Source of the DNA: Sambucus nigra
Lineage: Eukaryota; Streptophyta; Magnoliopsida; Dipsacales; Adoxaceae
NCBI GenBank assembly: GCA_949130495.1
Contig: OX422215.1
Span: forward strand, 531,509,755-531,573,754
Reading direction: 5' to 3'
DNA length: 64,000 nt
This document shows, piece by piece, positions 49,362 to 58,840 of this stretch. Position 1 is the first letter of the stretch, and each line of letters begins with the position of its first letter. The notes under the pieces are model-generated. The model was not told where the DNA came from. It made no database searches and worked only from the letters and a program-made list of their open reading frames with translations. The position numbers were made by a program, and so were the translations under genes.

Positions 49362-51074
49362 TTGCCTATATGGAGGCTATATGTAGATGGCTCATCTTGT
49401 ACAACAGGCTCTGGGGCAGGGATCATTTTGAACAGCCCGGACGAGGTCGACATGGAATACGCCCTGCGATTCCAATTCAAAGCTTCCAATAATGAGGCTG
49501 AGTATGAGGCCATGATTGCAGGTCTTAATTTGGCAAAAATTATGGAGGCGCAGCAGGTTATTATCTTCAGTGATTCTCAATTAATCGTGAATCACATGTT
49601 GGGAATATATACAGCCAAAGGAGAATTAATGATCAAGTATCATGCAAAGGTGATGGAGTTAGTATCAGAATTTATTGTTGTTAAGTTGGTCAGAATACCA
49701 CGAATGGAGAATGCGAGAGCAGACGCCCTAGCTCGATTAGCATCAGCTACTCGTACCGAACTGCGAAGAACAATACCAATTGAAGTATTAGCTAGTCGAA
49801 GCATAGATGAAGACCGAATGATGAATTTTATTACCCTTGATTTAGGACCATCTTGGATGGATCCCATCAGGGCATATATTGAGGAGGGAGAATTACCAAT
49901 TGATAAGCTCGCTGCCAAGAAATTGAAGTTTAAAGTTGCTCGGTATGTATTGACTAATGGTATTCTGTACAAACGAGGAATTATGACAAGTTTACAAAGA
50001 TGTGTACATCCCTCTGAGGTGAAAGAATTGATTGAAGAGATCCATGAAGGGTCCTGTGGAGCCCATGTAGCAGGTCGGACTCTTTTGCAAAGGGTAATGA
50101 CACAGGGATACTACTGGCCAACGATGAGGGTTGATTGTATAGCCTATGCCAAGAAATGTGATAAGTGCCAACGCTTTTCCTCCATCCGAAGAACTCTACA
50201 AGCATTGTTGACACCTATCACTTCCCCTTGGCCATTCTCCATGTGGGGAATAGATTTGGTCGGACCACTGCCAATGACTAGAGGAAGGTTCAAATATCTC
50301 GTCGTCGCAGTGGATTATTTTACTAAGTGGGTAGAAGCTGAGCCTCTTGTCGACATGACGTACGAGAAGGTATATCAATTTGTCTGGAAAAATATCATTT
50401 GTAGATATGGTCTTACCCATGCAATAATCACCGACCATGGAACGCAATTTGATAATGAGGAATTCGCTGCCTACTGCCATCAGTCCAATATTTTGAAGCT
50501 CCACTCAGCACCAAGTCATCCCCAAAGCAACGGACAGACTGAAGTGACGAACAGAACATTGCTAAATGGCTTGAAGAAAAGACTAAGTGATGCGAAGGCA
50601 AGTTGGATCAATGAGTTACAGTCAGTACTGTGGGCTTATCGCACTACTCCTCGAGCAGCAACTGGAAAATCCTCATATATGCTGGCGTTTGGTAGTGAGG
50701 CTATTATACCTGCCGATTTAGGTCTCCCAACGCACAGGGTATTAAATTTCAATTCCCCTGTCAGCGACTTAATGAGAAGATGGGATTTGGACATGCTCGA
50801 GGAAGTTAGAGAAGAAGCTGCCATCAGGAATGCCGCTTACCAACAACGCACAGCTTTGTTCTACAATAAAAGGGTGAAGAAGTGCAACCTAAAAGAAGGA
50901 GATTATGTGCTAAAGAAACTCATTCAAAATCACAACAAGTTGGAGGCAAACTGGCAAGGACCATACCGAGTTACAAAAGTTGTTCGACCAGGAACTTACC
51001 GAATAGCAACATTAGAGGGGGAGGAGTTTAAGAATGCATGGAATGCAGAACACCTGCGCAAGTACTATCAGTGA
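49362..51074 (+). CDS. Element C archaeal-type RNase H and integrase, open for 570 codons
   Basis: The longest intact frame in the window, though formally a polyprotein segment. Residues 1-130 are an archaeal/plant-type RNase H: LYVDGSSCTTGSGAGII, NNEAEYEAMIAGLNLA, IIFSDSQLIVNHM, and ADALARLAS with the catalytic acids D, E, D, D in place. Integrase follows: zinc finger CVHPSEV...HEGSCGAH...KKCDKCQRF, core WGIDLVGPLPMT, IITDHGTQFD and GQTEVTNRTLLNGLKKRL (D, D, E present), then WQGPYRVTKVV and the end AEHLRKYYQ-stop. A second RNase H ahead of integrase marks the Tat/Ogre lineage. A TAA at 49311 and a TAG upstream cut it from the rest of pol. Confidence 0.93.
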   Translation: MPIWRLYVDGSSCTTGSGAGIILNSPDEVDMEYALRFQFKASNNEAEYEAMIAGLNLAKIMEAQQVIIFSDSQLIVNHMLGIYTAKGELMIKYHAKVMELVSEFIVVKLVRIPRMENARADALARLASATRTELRRTIPIEVLASRSIDEDRMMNFITLDLGPSWMDPIRAYIEEGELPIDKLAAKKLKFKVARYVLTNGILYKRGIMTSLQRCVHPSEVKELIEEIHEGSCGAHVAGRTLLQRVMTQGYYWPTMRVDCIAYAKKCDKCQRFSSIRRTLQALLTPITSPWPFSMWGIDLVGPLPMTRGRFKYLVVAVDYFTKWVEAEPLVDMTYEKVYQFVWKNIICRYGLTHAIITDHGTQFDNEEFAAYCHQSNILKLHSAPSHPQSNGQTEVTNRTLLNGLKKRLSDAKASWINELQSVLWAYRTTPRAATGKSSYMLAFGSEAIIPADLGLPTHRVLNFNSPVSDLMRRWDLDMLEEVREEAAIRNAAYQQRTALFYNKRVKKCNLKEGDYVLKKLIQNHNKLEANWQGPYRVTKVVRPGTYRIATLEGEEFKNAWNAEHLRKYYQ

Positions 51075-51211
51075 TGTAAATTCCCATGTAATGCAATTCC
51101 ATCAATATGAATAAAATGATGATATTCTGCCAGATCCTCTTCTTTATCAAAAAATTTTTGGAGAATACTAGTGCTACACACTACATTGGCTCAGCAGCAA
51201 CAACAAAATAT

Positions 51212-51803
51212 CCCTAAAAATTCCAACTCGATTTGGTTAGGGAACGACATTCCTAAAAATTCCAACTTCGGTTGGTTAGGAAATAATACTCCTAAAAATG
51301 CCAACTCGGTTTGGTTAGAAGGCAAAAATATTCCTAAAAATGCCAACTTCGGTTGGTTAGGAAACAATATCCCTAAAAATGACAAATCGGTTTGGTTAGG
51401 GAACGACATTCCTAAAAATGCCAACTTCGGTTGGTTAGGAAACAATACTCCTAAAAATGCCAACTCGGTTTGGTTAGGAGGCAAAAATATTCCTAAAAAT
51501 GCCAACTTCGGTTGATTAGGAAACAATATCCCTAAAAATGCCAACTCGGTTTGGTTAAGGAACAACATTCCTAAAAATGCCAACTTCAGTTGGTTAGGAA
51601 ACCATACTCCTAAAAATACCAACTCAGTTTGGTTAGGAGGCAAAAACATTCCTAAAAATGCCAACTTCGGTTGGTTAGGAAACCATACTCCTAAAATTAC
51701 CAACTCGGTTTGGTTAGGAAGCAAAAATACTCTTAAAAATACCAACTCGGTTTGGTTAGGAGGCAAAAATATTCCTAAAAATGCCAACTAAAGTTGGTTA
51801 GGA
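51212..51803. repeat. Element C tandem array, about 15 units of 39-42 bp
   Basis: Each unit begins CCTAAAAATGCCAAC and two types largely alternate. Type b has CCAACTTCGGTTGGTTAGG, a perfect hairpin with a C(TTCG)G tetraloop. Type a has CCAACTCGGTTTGG. An outer stem CCTAA/TTAGG closes each unit. Because the lengths are multiples of three, both strands stay open for long stretches (51171-51515 plus, 51787-51191 minus). I regard these as repeat artefacts. Confidence 0.92.
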
Positions 51804-52238
51804 AGAAAATATATTTTCCAAAAAGTACCAAAGTTGGCCGGGAAGAGAAAAATTCATCAATTTATATTGGTCAAAAATCAAAAGAAAAGGTTGACTACTG
51901 TTGATCGGAAACACTTGAAAAAGATTAAGTTAAATGTTTGTTACTTGTGATTTTTTAATTACTACCAAAATTGGTCAAGAAGCAAAACATCATTATTTCT
52001 GGTCAGTCAAATGATTACCACAAATTCAAGCTAGTCGACAAAAAGTTTTGATCAGCTATAGTTGGTCGACAAACTTATATAATGTTGTTATCTTTTTAAT
52101 AGATATACATACACAAATGAAAAATGTTTTATAACTACAAGACAATGGCAATCAACATTTGCAAACAAAATATATGTCTTTCATTAAAAACAAAGTACAT
52201 TGATAATGAAATGTATACTAACTATTACATCAAGATTC
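51804..52238. other. Spacer between hairpin array and antisense unit of element C
   Basis: AT-rich, with decayed TTGGTCGAC-type units trailing from the array. No supported ORF. Confidence 0.45.
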
Positions 52239-53517
52239 CTACTCTATTGGTTTTTTCCCTGTGCTTTTGAAATAGGTTCCTCGCCAGCAGGAGGATCCTC
52301 CAAAGCATAAGGAGAGTTGATGAAGTTGAGGTCTTGAAGCATTCTGATATTCATTATGGATGGTCTATCTAGCAGGTGCTGGGGTGAGATATCTCTGCAT
52401 TAGAATGGAGATTATAATCACCGAGATACTTAGAAATCAATCACCGAGGAATGGCCCGAGCAGGGATCCAGCTCATGTCAATCTTGTATGGTGGAACTGG
52501 TAGGTCGAGCAGCCCAGGATTATGGTAATCCCACAAGTAGTGACCTTGCTCCAGTTTCAGTACACCCAAAGCATTCAACCACCCCTGTTTGTAACCTTCA
52601 TTATTGCCATTTTCAATACGAGCATCCAAGTGGTAAAGAGCTTCATTGTAGCCTGCCATCCAGAATTCTCGGGGTTGCTTATGAAATTGATAAGTTAATC
52701 TTTCCAATTGCTCGTGAAGGCTTTTGGCAAAAATTTCCTTATTCTCCAAAGCATATTTCTGCACAGCAAGTTGCTCGTCCAAATTCTGGATTTTCTTAGA
52801 CATTTCGGCCAATGCTTGATTTTTTTCCATTAACTGGAACGCTTGATTTTCTAATGCTGACTGAGTTTGAGCTTCTTCAATAGTAGGCCGAAGAACTCTT
52901 GGTCGTCCCCGAGAAGCTCTTGCTCGTCCCCGAGCAGGAGTAGAAGGACCAGCTCTTCTCAAAGTCTCCAACTCATCTCGCAGTTTAGCGTTTTCAACTT
53001 CTAAGAAGGATAATCCCTCATCGTTCACAGGGACCAAGGCATTTGAGGAAAAGGCAACAGACTTCAATTGAGCTATTTCCTTTTGTAGGTTATTATTTTC
53101 TTGCTCCAATAGCTCAGCTATTTGCCTATGCTCCTCGACCTCAGTTTTCAGAGTTCTCTCTCTCACTTCATAAGCAGCGAACATCTTGTCATAGCCCTTA
53201 TCAGCACTGAGTTGTTGATATTTCTTTTCATATCCCTCATGCAAAAGAGCTAAAGACTCCTTGTATTGCTGTTGAAGTTCATCAAGAGTGCCTTGTAAAT
53301 CTTCAATCATTTCATAATAAGCCACATTATTGGCTACCGCACGATCAAGCATACACTTCAAATATTGGTAAGCTTCAATTGCCTGCTCTGAAGCATCTTG
53401 GCCGAGGATGTCGATAACTTGTGCTGCACTCAGATCTGTGTAACCAGTAGTGAATTACTCATTACATTGCTTCAATAGCTTTGTATCATGAGCAGACAAT
53501 AACTCCATTCTGGCCAT
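52239..53517 (-). pseudogene. Element C antisense coiled-coil ORF (beta)
   Basis: It starts at the ATG at 53517 (MARMELLSAHDTKLLKQCNE), with one TAA just after CNE, then is open from about 53460 to 52441 (306 codons in the longest frame). It is mostly coiled coil: YYEMIEDLQGTLDELQQQYK, EVEEHRQIAELLEQENNNLQ, a basic hinge (ARGRARASRGRPRVLRPT) and a second coil (QNLDEQLAVQKYALENKEIF). A conserved globular end follows (GYNEALYHLDARIENGNN, GYKQGWLNALGVLKLEQG). A stop at 52441 and a frameshift break the original end, visible by comparison with B, which runs to a stop at 52239. Function unknown. It may be a separate gene or a further exon of alpha. Confidence 0.75.
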
Positions 53518-53520
53518 AAA

Positions 53521-53700
53521 CTAGTAAAAAGGAGAAAGCAAGGATCAATGAAAATGCAAACAGATTGTGAAGGAAAGAATCAACAGTATGTATGATCAAA
53601 AGTTCAAGTTTTATTACATCATAGAAGAGGGGTACAAAGTTCAAAGTTACATGTGCCAAAAGAAAATAAAACAAAGAGAAAAATTCGAAAAACTTTACAC
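53521..53700 (-). other. Possible intron 3 joining alpha and beta of element C (180 nt)
   Basis: On the minus strand the donor is GAAAAG|GTGTAAAG and the acceptor, after a pyrimidine tract, is TTTTTACTAG|TTTATGGCC. Both exon edges are phase 0, so the frame passes from GDKEK into FMARMELLS. The alternative is that alpha stops at KV-stop; an AATAAA lies inside the segment on the same strand. Confidence 0.45.
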
Positions 53701-54540
53701 CTTTTCCTTGTCTCCCAAAATTTTCTTGGGAGCCTGGGACGAGGAGCTAGGTTGCTCGACAGGAATAGATAGTTGCTCAACAAGTGCAGGAGGTTGCTCG
53801 AATGAGGCAGGCAAAAGTGGAAGCTGCTCGCTGGTTGGATGGATAACAGGGGGAATAGGGACTTGATCCCCCACCACCATGGAAGACTCCTCAGAGGCAG
53901 TTTCATCCTCTTCTTCTTCCTTGGGAGTTGGAGGGGGACCAGGAATATGTCGCTAGAATAGGTCAGAACCTTCATCAATTTTCAATTCTTATAGAGCAGC
54001 AACCCAGCCATCTCTAAAGTACTTAAGACTGTCATATTCAACTTGCGACATCATCGCAGCCACTCCTTTATTCCATCCCTTGTCCCAGCCAACGCTGAAA
54101 GACTTCTTCACAGCCAACTTTCTTTTTACTTTCTCCGAGGAGAGTTTCTCAGACAGAAGTTCCTCGGCAGCCTTCAGCTTATTCTCAGCTTCCTCCTTAT
54201 GGCAACTTACTTCGCGAAGCTGGATTAATTCTTCTTCGACAACTTTGAGCTTATTCTCAAGCTCTCCAGCATTTTTGAGCTTTTCGTCGAGCTCCTTATT
54301 TTTCTCCTCCAAGTCTTTTACTTTTTTCTCCAACCCCTTGGAGACTTCAACAACCTGAGCTTTCTCCTCCTCAACCGAAGTGAGTTTCTTCTCCCAAGCA
54401 GATTTGTCCTCGTCATATTTCTGACGAGAGTCCTTCAAAGATTGGGTCAAACCCACTAAAGCTTCCTCTACACCAGACGAGGAGCTTGAAGCTTTAATAG
54501 CTTCGTCTTTCATCAGAATGGTATTAAAACAAGTCACCAA

Positions 54541-54623
54541 CTGGAAAAAGAAGATAATGACGAGTCAGTACAGAGACAGATATAACAAAGGAAAGATGGA
54601 AAGTTCAAGACAGTAAAACTTAC
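54541..54623 (-). other. Predicted intron 2 of antisense gene C (83 nt)
   Basis: On the minus strand the donor is GCTTCT|GTAAGTTT (near consensus) and the acceptor is CTTTTTCCAG|TTGGTG. It is phase 0 and joins DARHIAS to LVTCFNTILM, at the start of the coiled coil as in A and B. Confidence 0.82.
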
Positions 54624-55303
54624 AGAAGCAATATGGCGAGCATCCAATGAGGTGACCATGTCCCGAGGAAGGTTTTCCTCAATACCTTGGATCTCAGGAA
54701 TGATCCAAGTCTTTAACGAGCTCATGGCAGAACTCGGGGGAACAAAAGTAGGAACACCAGTTCCAGTAGTTGGGGACTGAGAAATGGTTTCAGCCAAATT
54801 GACCGAGGAGCTCTTCTTCAGCCTCCTCGGGGGAACAGAAACAGTTTCGACCAAGGAGAAACTCTTGGTCGGTGATATGACAATCACCTCTGTTGGAGCA
54901 TCAGCCTTACTCGGAGCCACTGGGGGCTTCTCAGCAGCCTTCTTGGTTGCAACAGAAAGAGGAGCATCAATTTTCTTTGTCCCCTCTCGGACATCAGATT
55001 TACTTCTCTTTGCCTACCCAACACCAGAGGAAGATTTCTCAAAGATAGACGGAACCCTTCTTTTACCCATCCTTTCACTAAGGGGAATGTGTGATTCAGA
55101 AGAAGAATCTTCAGGAACTGGCACCGGTTCAATATCTCTGATCACCGTACGAGTAGTAAAAGAAGATGTGTAGCTCTTATACTGCAGCAAGTATGAGGCA
55201 GACCAAATATGCTCGTCGGCAACAGTCTGATGCAGGCTCCAAATAAGTTTTAAGTGCTTAATGTTAACTTCTGTCTCTTTTGGAGACTTTCTCTTACTGG
55301 CAA

Positions 55304-55394
55304 CTGCAAATAAATAAACATTGAAATATCAGTCACACATTTTATCAAACACAATGAAAGTATAATTTCAAAAATAAAATAAAATCAAAATAAC
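55304..55394 (-). other. Predicted intron 1 of antisense gene C (91 nt)
   Basis: On the minus strand the donor is GGATAT|GTTATTTT and the acceptor is TTTATTTGCAG|TTGCC. It is phase 1, the same as in A, and the downstream frame stays consistent with the rest of exon 2. The donor is non-ideal but also present in B. Confidence 0.68.
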
Positions 55395-55899
55395 ATATCC
55401 CATTGACATAGGGAGGGCATCTGGGACCCTGATATACTTCATCTCCAATTAAAGGAGCATGTTGCCAATTTTTTATAACAACCCCATGCTCGAAATAGTC
55501 CCTATTGGCATCTGGGAGATTGACCACTAAAGCCCTATTTAAAAATCTAGTTTTTAAATAAAAAGTATTATCCCCAACTACCCATCTATAACAGATCATG
55601 ATTTCTGGAATTCCTATGCAAGTTCTATGAATTTGATTTAGCCTATGCACCCCATTAACTATTCTCCATGTATTGGGGGTTGTTCTCGCAGGAACAACGT
55701 CAAAATATTGACAGAATTTCAGACACAAAGGATTTGGCGGGAAGGAAAACCCACACTCAGCAACAAAAAGACTGGGGAACCAATGTCCCTCAGCCAAACG
55801 GAAATAATCTGAAGGCTCAGAAAGCTCCTCCAGAACAACACATGAAGGGATAGGAAAATCAGAGCGAAATTTATCAAGAGATTCAACAAGGTAAACCAT

Positions 55900-56320
55900 G
55901 ATGAATAAAGGAAATGAAGAAGAAGGAAGAAGATCTTACAGAAAAAGAGTGGATCTGTTGACAACGAACGATGGAAAGGATGAACGCACAAGAGAGAGAG
56001 AGAGAGAGACAATGGAAAACTCAAAGACAGAAATTTGAAAAAGTAGAAGACGATGGGATTGTCTGCGACGCTTAAATACCTTACCTTGGGAAATTGTAAA
56101 GTTAATGATTACAAAAAGAAACGATTACGCTACCGACGGCCAAAAGGGCAAAAAGTGCGCGAAGATCGAGGCGGTTATAAAAATTCAAAAAGTCTGATTC
56201 TGCGAATTTAGAAGGAAAAATAAATACAAAGGGAACATTCCTAAAAATCAGGAGGATTATTTAAAACCGCCATATTCCAAGAAAGAATGTTCCACACTCC
56301 TCAAATTTCGAACTATGAAA
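55900..56320 (-). promoter_or_regulatory. Leader and promoter region of antisense gene C
   Basis: Read on the minus strand, TAAGGTATTTAAG (56071-56083) is a TATA box candidate identical over 13 bases to that of element A. A (CT)n-rich leader (about 55989-56008) and the ATG at 55899 follow. The region ends near a short purine stretch (CGAGAGCCAAGGAG, about 56321-56335) where the 3' LTR of C should begin but does not. Confidence 0.55.
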
Positions 56321-56335
56321 CATCGAGAGCCAAGG

Positions 56336-57954
<1,619 letters not shown>

Positions 57955-58835
57955 TTTCACTTATTATATACAGATAGGGGTGGCCATAGGCCCGAGGCCC
58001 GCCAAGCCCGCCCAACCCGCCCAATAAAAAAATAGGGCTTGGGTAAGGTGAATAGGCCCGCAAAGCGGGCTTGGCAAAATTTTATAGGCCCGATTTTTTT
58101 TCGGGCGGGCTTGGGCATGAGTTCTTAAGCCCGATGAGGCCCGGCCCGGCCCGGCCCGAGGCCCGAAAAATATATATATAATATTAATATATATATATAT
58201 TTATATATATGTGGGGTGGGGGAACTTTTATAAATATAAAAACGTATACTAAGTCTTTTCATGTAGAGTGAGAAACTTTATATATGGACTTTGTAATATA
58301 TGGAGTTTAAAACAGATTTTAAATTAAAAAATTGGTCTTTAAAAAAAATAGGTATTTTAATTTTTTTTAAAATCTTTTAATTAATATAATATGGCCCGAT
58401 CGGGCGGGCCTGGGTAAAGAGCTTTCAAATCTGGGTAGGCTTGGGATTACGTAATAAGGCCCGATCTGGGCCCGAGCGGGCTTGGGATAGCCGTTAATTT
58501 TTTAAGCCCGGCCCGACCGGGCCTGCCCAGGCCCGGCCCACGGCCACCCCTATATACAGATGCAAATGCCTGGCAATATAAAGGCATTCCGTCTAGGGTT
58601 TTACACCGCTATAAATAGGAAATACTCCCTCAGTTGGAGGAACAACTCAAATCATTCATATGCACACCATACTGAGCTATTATAAATCTTACTAAATAAA
58701 ACCAACAATGGACGTAGGCTATTTTACAGCTAAACCACTCTAAAATATATTCTCTTATGTGTGTGATTGGTTTAAATCACTATATCATTATATGTGATTA
58801 TAAATCTAGAGTAAGTCCATTTTTAGACATCTGCA
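57955..58835 (+). mobile_element. Element B 3' LTR, right piece (interrupted by a MITE)
   Basis: It resumes the LTR with TTTCACTTATTATATACAGA, is interrupted at 57975-58552 by a MITE, and continues to AGACATCTGCA at 58835. The 5' LTR of B has the same sequence end to end (for example TATAAAGGCATTCC, CACTATAAATAGGAAATAC-like text). CGCAC (58836-58840) is the right target copy. Confidence 0.9.
57975..58552. mobile_element. hAT-like MITE, 578 bp
   Basis: The terminal inverted repeats are TAGGGGTGGCCATAGGCC and, at the right, GGCC...GGCCACCCCTA. A perfect 8-bp target duplication TATACAGA flanks it (57967-57974 and 58553-58560). The ends are unusually GC-rich (GGCCCGGCCCGG) and the centre is AT-rich with no ORF. 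The 8-bp duplication and TAGGG-type ends fit the hAT superfamily. Confidence 0.92.
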
Positions 58836-58840
58836 CGCAC

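Larger units (their letters stand above)
53701..55899 (-). pseudogene. Element C antisense gene (alpha): PF04195-like domain plus coiled coil
   Basis: Exon 1 (55899-55395) reads MVYLVESLDKFRSDFPIPSC, GHWFPSLFVAECGFSFPPNP, FDVVPARTTPNTWRIVNGVH. The Pro-Asn-x-Trp core and its spacing match the gene of element A. Exon 2 (55303-54624) is a low-complexity basic/Ser-Pro part with a likely nuclear-targeting flavour (ERMGKRRVPSIF) and one TAG near 55015. Exon 3 (54540-53701) is a long coiled coil (KLTSVEEEKAQVVEVSKGLE, VKDLEEKNKELDEKLKNAGE), then DKGWNKGVAAMMSQVEYDSL, two TAG stops near 53990 and 53955, and a Pro/Glu-rich end. Exons join in frame through introns 1 and 2. Three in-frame stops are the only lesions seen, so the gene was intact when inserted. 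Confidence 0.82.

Noticed and set aside
51171..51787. Long ORFs on both strands across the element C array (114 and 198 codons)
   Set aside because: Units are multiples of three without stops, so open frames on both strands follow automatically. The predicted peptides are pure repeats with no known domain.
53521..53978. Other-frame ORFs over the antisense exon 3 region of element C
   Set aside because: They are shadows of the alpha gene frame, which alone shows conserved splice borders and similarity to element B.
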